The notes under the pieces are model-generated. The model was not told the DNA's origin. It saw only the letters and a program-made list of their open reading frames with translations, and ran no database searches. From Klenkia sesuvii (lineage in GTDB: Bacteria; Actinomycetota; Actinomycetes; Mycobacteriales; Geodermatophilaceae), in contig NZ_JBAPLU010000005.1 in NCBI RefSeq assembly GCF_037083825.1, positions 1 to 64,000 of the forward strand: a stretch of DNA of 64,000 nucleotides. The letters run 5' to 3'. Made by a program: the position numbers and the translations under genes. Positions 34,031 through 42,574 of this stretch are shown here, piece after piece; the first letter of the stretch is position 1, and each line of letters begins with the position of its first letter.

Positions 34031-35967
34031 CGGAACCGCCGGGTGCCGTGTCGACAGCCCGGCCGGTCATCGTCGGGCGGACCGCACCGCCTCGGGCCAT
34101 CGCTCCTCGCCGAGGAGGAGGTGGGCGGGTTCGATTTGCCGATCCCGATGGTCAGTCCCGTCGACTGGATGCCCGCTTCGACGAGGCGACGGCTGCGTTG
34201 GGTGAGCAAGTTCAGTTGGCCGAGTCGATCCACGTCGCCGATCCGCAGCTTGTCCTCGTGTTCGAGGGTTTGGACGAGCAGATAGATCTCAGCGCTGTTG
34301 CTAGCAGGATCGGCATCGAGATCCTTTTCGAAGCCGAAGATGCTATGGAGCCTACGGCAGAGTTCCAGCTGCTGAGCCAGCAACCGCGCAACCCGTTCAT
34401 CACGTCGTGTCTCCACGCTGTCTGTGCCGATCAGCGGGCCTTCGACAACCTGCTCTCGCTATGGCGCGCCTGGCGGTCGTCGGGTGAGGTAGCGCATGGG
34501 CTGTCGCCGTTGCGTGACCTCTTCACCCACCTGCGGGACATCCGGCCCTGGGGGCCTCAGGACCGTCTGAGGTCCATCGACTGGGATGAGTACTTCGCCG
34601 GTCGGATTGATGATCGGCCGCACACGCTTGAGATCGAGCTCTGGTATCGCCACAGCCAGACCGCGCGGCAGCTCAGTCAGCAGGAGGTCACCACCCTTGT
34701 CAGAGAGGCAGGTGGGGATGTCCTTTCGAGCGCCATCATCGACCAGATTGGCTATCACGGTCTGAAGTGCATGGTCCCGACTCAACTGCTGAGATTGCTC
34801 GCGTCGGGCAATTACGACGCGGTTCGCGTCGTTCGGTCGGCGAACGTCATGTATCTGCGCATCGCGGGGCAGGCTCTACCGATCGCCGGTGAGATCACTG
34901 CCGCCCCGGACGTGTTAGCCCGCGCAGAGCCTTCAGGCGAACCGGTTCTGTGCCTACTGGACGGGGTGCCTGCGGCAAATCACCCGCTGCTTTCCGGTCG
35001 GGTGGTTGTCCACGATCCGGATGATCTCACTAGCCGAGCTACGGTCGATGAACTTCGGCACGGGACGTGGATGACCTCCGTCGCCGTGTGGGGGGACCGC
35101 AGCGCCGACGAGCCTCCGGCGAACCGCCCGGTGCTCGTCCGCCCGGTGCTCACGCCGGCGGACGACACTGCGGATCGCGTCGAAGAACTCCCATCTGACG
35201 CCCTGGTTCCTGATCTCATGTGGCGAACGTTCCGTGAGCTGTTCGATGGGTCAGATGGACAGGCGCCTGTCGGCGAGGGCATTGCGGTGGTCAACATCTC
35301 GGCCGGTGACCCGGCATCGCCCTTCGACACCATCCTGTCCTCCTGGGCGCGGATGATTGACTGGTTGAGCTACGAGTACGGCGTACTGGTAATCGTGTCA
35401 GCCGGGAACCATCCGCACCTCAACCTTGCCCCGGCGACGTCAGTGACCATCGCTGCCCTCGAGGGCGATGAGCGGCGCATCGCTACGCTTGAGGCGCTGC
35501 ACCGTCAGCAGCATGACCGTCGACTGCTCGCTCCTGCGGAGTCGGTCAATTCGCTCACAGTGGGCGCCGTTCATCAGGACCGGTCAGACGAGCCGGCACG
35601 CGGATACGGCGTCGACCCAAGCGATGGGTTGCGGTGCATCAGTCCAATCTCGCCCATCGGACGGGGGTACCGGCGCAGCATTAAGCCTGATCTAGCTACC
35701 GATGGTGGCCGCGTCGTGTTCCGAGGCGGTGTCGTGCCGCAGGATGCAATCGTCTTCACGGGTCGGTCTGCCAACGGTCCCGGGATCCGGGTGGCGGCGC
35801 CCGCGCACGGGACAGAGACGTTTATCGCTGGGACTAGCCCGGCGGCTGCCTTGATTTCCCGGCGTGCCGCTCGGCTGCACGACGTCATCGAGTCCATCGC
35901 CGTTTCTGAGGGGATCTCCCGCAGGCAAAGGGGCTCTTCGCGGTTCCTGGTGAGGGGCAAGACGTGA
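34027..35967 (+). CDS. subtilisin-like serine protease (S8), 3' end replaced by an insertion sequence
   Basis: 646 residues as read. N-terminal region of about 300 residues unlike usual propeptides, then the catalytic S8 domain: Asp312 in LCLLDGVPAANHP, His345 in LRHGTWM, oxyanion Asn461 in VSAGNH and Ser604 in AGTSPAAAL. No signal peptide, so it acts inside the cell. The last 12 codons (from 35932) come from the left end of the ISL3 element, so the natural C-terminus is lost. All four catalytic residues remain, so partial function is possible. GTG start overlaps the ATPase stop. Confidence 0.88.
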   Translation: MTEPPGAVSTARPVIVGRTAPPRAIAPRRGGGGRVRFADPDGQSRRLDARFDEATAALGEQVQLAESIHVADPQLVLVFEGLDEQIDLSAVASRIGIEILFEAEDAMEPTAEFQLLSQQPRNPFITSCLHAVCADQRAFDNLLSLWRAWRSSGEVAHGLSPLRDLFTHLRDIRPWGPQDRLRSIDWDEYFAGRIDDRPHTLEIELWYRHSQTARQLSQQEVTTLVREAGGDVLSSAIIDQIGYHGLKCMVPTQLLRLLASGNYDAVRVVRSANVMYLRIAGQALPIAGEITAAPDVLARAEPSGEPVLCLLDGVPAANHPLLSGRVVVHDPDDLTSRATVDELRHGTWMTSVAVWGDRSADEPPANRPVLVRPVLTPADDTADRVEELPSDALVPDLMWRTFRELFDGSDGQAPVGEGIAVVNISAGDPASPFDTILSSWARMIDWLSYEYGVLVIVSAGNHPHLNLAPATSVTIAALEGDERRIATLEALHRQQHDRRLLAPAESVNSLTVGAVHQDRSDEPARGYGVDPSDGLRCISPISPIGRGYRRSIKPDLATDGGRVVFRGGVVPQDAIVFTGRSANGPGIRVAAPAHGTETFIAGTSPAAALISRRAARLHDVIESIAVSEGISRRQRGSSRFLVRGKT

Positions 35968-37396
35968 GCCGGAAGTCGTGATCTTGACCCGGAGACGTTG
36001 AGGGCCCGTGGTCCTGCTGGGATGGGTGTTGCTGAGACACCAACGCCAGATGAGGTCCACGAGCCGTGTTCGAGCCTACGGGCTCGCAGCGGGATGCTGC
36101 GAGCGCGATCTTCAACTTGCCCGACTACCGCGTGCTGAGCGCCGTCGATGCCGACGGCGGCGTCCGCCGGATCGAGGTGGAGACGACCGCGCCGCCGGGC
36201 TGCCCGGTCTGTGGAGTGCTCGCGACACGGGTGCACTCGGTCCGCCGGCAGCGGCTGCGCGATCTGCCGGTGGCCGGGCCGGTGGAGGTGATGTGGGTGA
36301 AGCGCCGCTGGTTCTGCGATGAGTACCGCTGTTCGCGTGGCACGTTCAGCGAGGTCACCGACCAGGTGCCGGCCTACGCCCGGTCGACCGCGCGCCTGTG
36401 TCAGGCGTTGGTCGCCGCGGTGGTGGTCTCCGGCCGGGCGGCCAGCGAAGTCGCCCGTGCTCACCGGGTGTCGTGGTGGCTGGTCGCCTCGATGCTCGGC
36501 GCCGCCGCCGACCTGCTCGCCGATCCCGACGACGTGCTCGTGCGCCGGCTCGGGGTCGATGAGCACCGCTACCGGTCGGTGCGGTTCTTCCGCCAGACCG
36601 ACGGGAGCTGGCGGCGCTACGAGCCGTGGATGACCACGCTGGTCGACGCCGACACCGGCCGGGTGCTCGGCGTGGTCGACGGCCGCGACTCCGCCGGCGT
36701 CGGGGCCTGGCTCGCCGCCCGCAGCCAGGCGTGGCGGGACGCGGTCGAGGTGGTGGCGATCGACCCGTCGGCGGCGTTCCGTAAGGCGCTGCGCGAGCAC
36801 CTGCCGCAGGCCGCTGTGAGCGTCGATGCGTTTCATGTGGTGAAACTGGCCAACGACATGGTCACAGCCGTGCGGCAACGGATCGTCCGGGACCGCAAGG
36901 GCCGCCGTGGCCGGGGCGTCGACCCTGCCTGGGCCAACCGGCGGCTGCTGCTGCGCGCCGGGGACACGCTGAGCCCCCGTGCGCTGGCACGGCTGAAGGC
37001 CACCCTGCGCGAGGACGATCCCACCGACCAGATCGGCGCCGCCTGGGGCGTGAAAGAACAGCTGCGACGGCTGCTGACCAGCGGCTCACTGGCCGAGGCC
37101 GCCGAGCACAGGATGCGGCTCGGCGCGTTCGTGCTGGCCGCGAACATGCCCGAGACCGACCGGCTCTGGGCCACCATCGACACCTGGTGGGACGCGATCG
37201 AGGTGCTCATCGTCACCGGCGCCACCAACGCCCGCACCGAGGCCGCCAACACCGGCATCAAGCAGATCAAGCGCACCGGCCGCGGCTACCGCAACCCGGC
37301 CAACTACCGCGCCCGTATCCTCCTCGCCAGCGCCGCCCGGACGGCAGCGTGAACACCCTTCTCAGCGGGACCGTTCACCAGGAACCGGGAAGAGCC
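35932..37396 (+). mobile_element. ISL3-family insertion sequence, complete (1465 bp)
   Basis: Terminal inverted repeats of 22 bp begin with GGCTCTTC at 35932-35953 and end with GAAGAGCC at 37375-37396, one mismatch. The single transposase gene lies between. The 8 bp on the two sides (GGCAAAGG and GGATTGGC) differ, so no target duplication remains. Left neighbour is a protease gene, right neighbour an RHS gene, both cut at the element. Confidence 0.9.
36066..37352 (+). CDS. ISL3-family transposase
   Basis: 428 residues, GTG start. An N-terminal zinc-ribbon (CPVCGVLATRVHSVRRQRLRD, then WFCDEYRCSRGTF) and helix-turn-helix precede the DDE core: LGVDEHRYRS, VAIDPSAAFRKAL, DAFHVVKLAND and the Glu-containing ARTEAANTGIKQIKRTGRGY. 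The reading frame is uninterrupted, so the element may be active. Confidence 0.95.
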   Translation: MFEPTGSQRDAASAIFNLPDYRVLSAVDADGGVRRIEVETTAPPGCPVCGVLATRVHSVRRQRLRDLPVAGPVEVMWVKRRWFCDEYRCSRGTFSEVTDQVPAYARSTARLCQALVAAVVVSGRAASEVARAHRVSWWLVASMLGAAADLLADPDDVLVRRLGVDEHRYRSVRFFRQTDGSWRRYEPWMTTLVDADTGRVLGVVDGRDSAGVGAWLAARSQAWRDAVEVVAIDPSAAFRKALREHLPQAAVSVDAFHVVKLANDMVTAVRQRIVRDRKGRRGRGVDPAWANRRLLLRAGDTLSPRALARLKATLREDDPTDQIGAAWGVKEQLRRLLTSGSLAEAAEHRMRLGAFVLAANMPETDRLWATIDTWWDAIEVLIVTGATNARTEAANTGIKQIKRTGRGYRNPANYRARILLASAARTAA

Positions 37397-37398
37397 GG

Positions 37399-39321
37399 AT
37401 TGGCTGGGAATGCACCACTTATGATGGCCGGGGGCGTGTCACAAGCCGCACCTACCCGACTGGAACCAGTGGCGGTGCGCGAACCGTGTCGATGCAGTAT
37501 TCGGTGAACGGGGACCCGCTTACGTCTTCAGTCAGCGACTCAGCTGGCACTCTTCAGACCACGGTCGATCTGCTCGGACGAGTGGTACGTTCCGTCGACG
37601 CGATTGGTGTGATAACCCAGATTTCATACGACCGAGTCGGGCGGCAAACGTCTGAGATCGTCACGCCTCCGAACTCGGCGGATGCGCAGCAGCAATTGAC
37701 GTACACCTATGACGATGCCGGCCGGACCCTCACGGTAAGCATGGGAGGGAGTGTTCTCGCCACCAGCAGCTACAACGGTGCTGGTGAGCTGGCATCGGTC
37801 ACTTATAGCAACGGATCTGCGCTCACTGCCATGAACCGAAGCGATAGCGGAATATTGGTTTCAGAGACTTGGCGGACGGCTGACGGAGTGAGCGTCACGT
37901 CAGCTGTTACGAGAAGCCGGGCAGGGACGGTACTCGATGAGTCGTTGAACGGCATTGATGCACGAGCAACCGGGCCGAACTTCTCCTACGACGCTGCCGG
38001 TCGCTTGATCGATGCATGGGTTACTAATCACCACTACACCTACGACTATTCTTCAGCGGCGGATGCGTCATGTCCTGCAGGGACTAAGGCAACGGCCGGT
38101 GCGAACACCAACCGCGTGCGCATGACGGACACCAGCAGCAGTGGAACGACAGAGACAAAGTACTGCTACGACTCAGCCGACCGTCTTCTACGCACGCTCG
38201 GTGCTGCTGCTATTACCGGTATTTCCTACGACGCATCTGGCAACACCGTTGCGTACACCCAAAACAGCGCGACCACCCAACTGAAGTGGGATGGGTCGGG
38301 ACGCAACATCGGACTGCAGGTAGACGGCTCCGACCCCGCAAACGTCACTTATCAGCGGGATGCCACGGACCGCATAGTTCGCCGCACTACCAGCGCGGGT
38401 GACTCTTTCACTGATCTCCGGTACGGGTACACGGGGTCCGGTGACACTGCAGATTTGGTGCTGGCTACCGATCTCAGGCTGATGACACGGACGATCGCCC
38501 TGCCCGGCGGCGTAATCTTCACCTGGGCGCCTGACACCGCTAATCGAACGTGGGATCATCCCACCGTCCGTGGCGATCTTAGTCTCACTACGGATAACGC
38601 TGGTAAGCAAAAGGGTGCAATCCGTACGTTCGGACCGTTTGGTGAGGCCCTCACAACTGGTAACGACGGCTTGCCGGACAATCAGCCTGGAGATTTTGAC
38701 TTTGGCTGGCTGGGGCAGTATCAGCGCGGCACGGAGCATGCCGGGTCTGTTGCAGTGGTTCAAATGGGCGCTCGGCCGTACAACCCTGCTACCGGAACAT
38801 TCTTGTCTGTCGATCCTGTCGAGGGCGGCAACGAGAACGCCTATTCGTATCCGGCCGACCCGATCAACAAGACGGATATAGATGGCAACGCCTGGACCTA
38901 CTCCTGTCCCGCTAACAAGCCACGCAATACCGCAATCGACTCATTCAGCACCGCCAAGGCGCCTCGAAATGCCGGCGGGCCGGGTTACCGGGGCGGTAAG
39001 ACGACTCTGGTGTGTGGTGGCGACGACACGCGGGGTTATCGGCATATCCTTTACGGTCACGCAAACGACTTCCAAAAGGTGGCCACCAAGGTTGGGTCGG
39101 ACCGTGACCGCATCCTCCAGCAGGTGCTTGGGCAAGCGTTGCAGTATCCAGACAAGGTTCTATACCGGCCTGGAAACAACGCCTACAATTACCAGAAGCA
39201 GATGAACTATTACGATCGCCACATGCGCCTGGTGGGCACATCAACGTGGTGTGTTTCCGTAGGGGCGGTGAGCAGAAAGGTAATCACCGCTTACGAGGGG
39301 TATTGTCCGGGCGGTCGTTAG
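37399..39321 (+). CDS. RHS-repeat polymorphic toxin, 5' end lost at the insertion sequence
   Basis: The frame is open up to the ISL3 border and already encodes an RHS/YD repeat there (TTYDGRGRVTSRTYP), so the start is missing; the first Met is at 37486. YD repeats run to about residue 450, then the RHS core motif RPYNPATGTFLSVDP and DPINKTDIDG. The last 145 residues (from about 38887) are the variable toxin: YRHILYGHANDF, four cysteines and a final VITAYEGYC. The His-containing centre and TAY end resemble BECR-fold RNases such as EndoU/colicin-type domains, an inference only. GC and codon use are lower than in the flanks. Confidence 0.85.
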   Translation: MGWECTTYDGRGRVTSRTYPTGTSGGARTVSMQYSVNGDPLTSSVSDSAGTLQTTVDLLGRVVRSVDAIGVITQISYDRVGRQTSEIVTPPNSADAQQQLTYTYDDAGRTLTVSMGGSVLATSSYNGAGELASVTYSNGSALTAMNRSDSGILVSETWRTADGVSVTSAVTRSRAGTVLDESLNGIDARATGPNFSYDAAGRLIDAWVTNHHYTYDYSSAADASCPAGTKATAGANTNRVRMTDTSSSGTTETKYCYDSADRLLRTLGAAAITGISYDASGNTVAYTQNSATTQLKWDGSGRNIGLQVDGSDPANVTYQRDATDRIVRRTTSAGDSFTDLRYGYTGSGDTADLVLATDLRLMTRTIALPGGVIFTWAPDTANRTWDHPTVRGDLSLTTDNAGKQKGAIRTFGPFGEALTTGNDGLPDNQPGDFDFGWLGQYQRGTEHAGSVAVVQMGARPYNPATGTFLSVDPVEGGNENAYSYPADPINKTDIDGNAWTYSCPANKPRNTAIDSFSTAKAPRNAGGPGYRGGKTTLVCGGDDTRGYRHILYGHANDFQKVATKVGSDRDRILQQVLGQALQYPDKVLYRPGNNAYNYQKQMNYYDRHMRLVGTSTWCVSVGAVSRKVITAYEGYCPGGR

Positions 39322-39407
39322 GGAGGTCTGAGGACACGTTAGTGGCAGGTCGGCCGTGGATCGCCCTCACGGCCGACCTGCCCAGCTCCTTATCTTGGGA
39401 TTGGTAA

Positions 39408-39755
39408 ATGACTAGCGCCGAATTGTTCCACCCGAAGAGCATCATCCTGATGCCTGAGTTCGGGGTCACCCTGCCGGTATGGGTTGGCGCCGACTCTGAG
39501 GAGTCGGGAAATATCGGCGGGGACGCACTCCGTCGGCTAGGGGTCTCCGAGAAGATGATCGAACGATTAAAAGAATGGCAGGTCGGATGGGACCACGATC
39601 CGGACGCTGGCAGGTCCCCGAGGGCGTTTCAACCAGGTGAGCCGCTCAGTGTACGTATCGCACGCGACCTGCAGCGTGAGTTGCCGAACGTTGCAATATG
39701 GCTGCGAACAGAAGGCGGTCTTATTTCACCTAGGGCTGCGGATGAGAAGGGCTAG
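39408..39755 (+). CDS. candidate immunity protein for the RHS toxin
   Basis: 115 residues, acidic, without signal or membrane segment: MTSAELFHPKSIILMPEFGV, then LKEWQVGWDHDPDAG and LQRELPNVAIWLRTEGG. It matches no family I can name. It lies 86 bp downstream of a polymorphic toxin, on the same strand, has the same low-GC composition, and has the right size for a cytoplasmic immunity protein. The assignment is by position only. Confidence 0.55.
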   Translation: MTSAELFHPKSIILMPEFGVTLPVWVGADSEESGNIGGDALRRLGVSEKMIERLKEWQVGWDHDPDAGRSPRAFQPGEPLSVRIARDLQRELPNVAIWLRTEGGLISPRAADEKG

Positions 39756-39921
39756 CCTCGAACTTTCGTGATCTTGTCCCGTGTGTTTGTCGTCGGGGTT
39801 CTTGCCCCGCGTGGGCGTGAGGATCGCATCGGGGTGTGACGGTTCGCCCGATGTCGTTCGGGTGGGCGCCGGGTCCACGTGCCGGTCGGGTCCTTGGGGT
39901 CGTTGAGGTAGGGGCCGGCGG

Positions 39922-40221
39922 TCAGCCGGTCGCGGCCCTCGGCGGTGGGGCGGTGAGCCGCGCGAGGGCGTCGAGCGCGGCCAGGACCAGCGCGGTGAAG
40001 GGCGCGGTCGCGGCCAGGTGCAGCAGTCTGCGGCGGCCGGTGCGCGCGGCTCGCGCGGGGATGGAGAACAGCCGGTGCCGCAGCCGCTTGGGTTCCCAGC
40101 GTCGGGCCTGTTCGTGGCCGGGGTGTCCGGTGAGGGCGAGGGTCTGCATCCAGGCGGTGAGGTCGCAGGCCAGCGCCACGATCGCGCACCAGATCTGGTT
40201 CTGGGCGAAGTCGTGCAATGG
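39922..40221 (-). pseudogene. IS1380-family transposase, C-terminal remnant
   Basis: About 98 residues starting inside LHDFAQNQIWCAIVALACDL and continuing LTAWMQTLALTGH, ARRWEPKRLRHRLFSIPA and ARTGRRRLLHLA, the C-terminal part of actinobacterial IS1380 transposases. Its upstream part was removed where the ISL3 element at 40222 begins. The stretch 39756-39921 may hold the element's own end, but no matching inverted repeat is present. Confidence 0.75.
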
Positions 40222-41711
40222 GGCTCTTCTTACTTGAGGTGGGGGCTGGTGAGTCCGCCGCCGATGAGGAGCATGCGGAGTCGGTAGTTGGTGTGGTTGC
40301 GGAAGCCGCGGGCTACGCGTCGGTGGAGTTCGATGAGGCCGTTGATGGCCTCGGTGCCGCCGTTGCTGGCGCGGTCGGTGTCGAAGTAGGCCAGGAACGC
40401 GGTGCGCCAGCGGGTCAGCGTCCGTCCCAGTCGCGCGACCTCGGGCACCGGGCAGGTCGGAAAGGTGGCCAGGACGGTCTGGGCGAGGCTGCGGCCCAGG
40501 GTGGTCTTGGGGTGGGCGTAGGCCGCGCGTAGCAGCTGGGCGCAGGACCAGGCGACCTCGACGGCGACGTGCCGCTCGTCGGCGGCCAGCGCTGCGCGTA
40601 GCCGGGCCCACTGTCGGTCGGTGAGGTTCTCCTCGCCGGCGCGCAGGAGGTTGCGGATGCCGTAGAGCGGGTCACCGGCGCGGCCGCGGTGACCGTGGAT
40701 GTCGTTCTGCACCCGGCGGCGGCACTCGTCGACGGCGTCGTTGCCCAGCTTGACGACGTGGAAGGCATCCAGCACGGCGACGGCGTCGGCGAGGTGGTCG
40801 TCGATGGCGTTCTTGTAGCCGTGGAAGGGGTCCAGGGTGGCTACGGTGATGCCGGCCCGGAAGACCTCCCCGCGGTCGGTCAGCCAGCCGCCATAGGCCG
40901 CACCGGTCCGTCCGGGGACGAGGTCGAGCAGCCGTGCGCGGACGCGTCCGCGCTGGTCGCGGGTCAGGTCGACCATGCCGGTCAGCTCCTTGGGACCCCG
41001 GCCGCCGGCCTCGATCGGCTTGGTCGACACGTGGTGCCACACGTGCTCATCGACCCCGAGGGCGGTGACCCCGGCGAAGCGGGTCTCATCGGCGGCCATC
41101 GCCTCCAGCAGCGGTGCGATGGCTCGCCACACGGTGCGCCAGGTGGTGCCCAGCTGGCGGGCGATCCCCGCGACGCTGGCCTGCTCGCGGCGTAGCTGTC
41201 CAATCGCCCACCAGCACGCCCGCGTCGTCAGCAACGCCCGCCGGGCGGCCAGGGCCGGGTGCTGCTCGGTGAACGCCCCGACCGGGCAGTCGGGGTCACC
41301 GCAGCGCCATGTGCGCTTGCGCCACCGGATGGTGACCGGCCGACCGAAGCAGGGGGTGTCGACCAGACGCACCATGGCGCGGCCGCGGCTGGTCGCCAGC
41401 ACCCCGCACGCTGGGCAGCCCATCGGTTGCGGTGGTGACTCCACGGTGACCCGCAGCCCGGCGCCGTGCTCGGCCACGGCGATGACGTGCACCCCGTCCA
41501 GGCCCACGAGCAGGTCGCAGCGGGCGCAGTAGCCCGATCGATGACAGGGATCAGCAGACGGGCACGCGGGAGCGCCCGCCGTAGGCTCGGACACGTCGAG
41601 GCCTTCCGGACAGGGTTGCTTGGTCGCTCCCGATCCTGGAGGCCTCGACCCCGCTCACCAACCAAGATCACCCTGCCGGGGCGGCTCCCCCCACCTCAGG
41701 TACGAAGAGCC
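40222..41711 (-). mobile_element. second ISL3-family insertion sequence, complete (1490 bp)
   Basis: Ends carry imperfect inverted repeats beginning GGCTCTTC at 40222 and ending GAAGAGCC at 41711, each followed inward by a TGAGGTGGGGG-type stretch. Different terminal sequence from the element at 35932, so a different ISL3 species. Flanking 8-mers (TGCAATGG and ATCAAACC) do not match, so there is no target duplication. It sits in the IS1380 remnant. Confidence 0.88.
40230..41594 (-). CDS. ISL3-family transposase
   Basis: 454 residues, intact. N-terminal zinc-ribbon pairs (CARCDLL, CPACGVLATSRGRAM, CGDPDCPVGAF), helix-turn-helix ASVAGIARQLGTTWRTVW, then DDE core: LGVDEHVWHHVS, VATLDPFHGYKNAI, DAFHVVKLGNDAV and GTEAINGLIELHRRVARGF. 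Start ATG/GTG at 41594 lies about 95 bp inside the right repeat. Confidence 0.95.
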   Translation of the reverse strand: MSEPTAGAPACPSADPCHRSGYCARCDLLVGLDGVHVIAVAEHGAGLRVTVESPPQPMGCPACGVLATSRGRAMVRLVDTPCFGRPVTIRWRKRTWRCGDPDCPVGAFTEQHPALAARRALLTTRACWWAIGQLRREQASVAGIARQLGTTWRTVWRAIAPLLEAMAADETRFAGVTALGVDEHVWHHVSTKPIEAGGRGPKELTGMVDLTRDQRGRVRARLLDLVPGRTGAAYGGWLTDRGEVFRAGITVATLDPFHGYKNAIDDHLADAVAVLDAFHVVKLGNDAVDECRRRVQNDIHGHRGRAGDPLYGIRNLLRAGEENLTDRQWARLRAALAADERHVAVEVAWSCAQLLRAAYAHPKTTLGRSLAQTVLATFPTCPVPEVARLGRTLTRWRTAFLAYFDTDRASNGGTEAINGLIELHRRVARGFRNHTNYRLRMLLIGGGLTSPHLK

Positions 41712-41731
41712 ATCAAACCCGGAGCGAGACA

Positions 41732-42309
41732 GTGCGCCAGGTGGTGCCCAGCTGGCGGGCGATCCCCGCGACGCTGGCCTGCTCGCGGCGTAGCTGTCCA
41801 ATCGCCCACCAGCACGCCCGCGTCGTCAGCAACGCCCGCCGGGCGGCCAGGGCCGGGTGCTGCTCGGTGAACGCCCCGACCGGGCAGTCGGGGTCACCGC
41901 AGCGCCATGTGCGCTTGCGCCACCGGATGGTGACCGGCCGACCGAAGCAGGGGGTGTCGACCAGACGCACCATGGCGCGGCCGCGGCTGGTCGCCAGCAC
42001 CCCGCACGCTGGGCAGCCCATCGGTTGCGGTGGTGACTCCACGGTGACCCGCAGCCCGGCGCCGTGCTCGGCCACGGCGATGACGTGCACCCCGTCCAGG
42101 CCCACGAGCAGGTCGCAGCGGGCGCAGTAGCCCGATCGATGACAGGGATCAGCAGACGGGCACGCGGGAGCGCCCGCCGTAGGCTCGGACACGTCGAGGC
42201 CTTCCGGACAGGGTTGCTTGGTCGCTCCCGATCCTGGAGGCCTCGACCCCGCTCACCAACCAAGATCACCCTGCCGGGGCGGCTCCCCCCACCTCAGGTA
42301 CGAAGAGCC
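41732..42309 (-). mobile_element. partial duplicate of the ISL3 element (578 bp)
   Basis: Matches 41134-41711 at a constant offset of 598 bp, with no difference that I can see, including the right terminal repeat ending at 42309. It holds the first 150 or so codons of the transposase (minus strand, start 42192), which then runs into unrelated sequence after QLGTTWRTV and stops at 41713. Twenty bases (41712-41731) separate it from the complete copy. Confidence 0.9.
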
Positions 42310-42574
42310 ACCAATCTACGCGGTCGATGGCGCGTACGACTCCTTGCTCACCCACGAGCAACCTGGCTCAGCGAAGCGATGGGTGGACCGGATGGCGAAG
42401 GATTGGTTCCCGGACGCAGCAAAGCGCCGTCGTTACCCGGTAATGCGGGGAGAGCCGGGGAAGAACGCTTGGCTCGACACCTACACAGGTCGCCGCGAAG
42501 CCGGACATTCATCGTCCGCGTGTGGTAAGCACACATTTGCTCACGAGGTCTCGACTGCGGCGCCCTTGATGTAA
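42310..42574 (+). pseudogene. orphan coding fragment, 5' end cut off by the insertion-sequence piece
   Basis: The frame is open across the border of the ISL3 fragment and gives about 87 residues: YAVDGAYDSLLTHEQPG, AKRWVDRMAKDWFPDAAKRR and NAWLDTYTGRREAGHS. The first 60 residues look like real protein by composition, and no family is recognised. It ends convergent with and 34 bp inside the KAP gene. Possibly the tail of another island gene destroyed by the insertion sequences. Confidence 0.4.
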
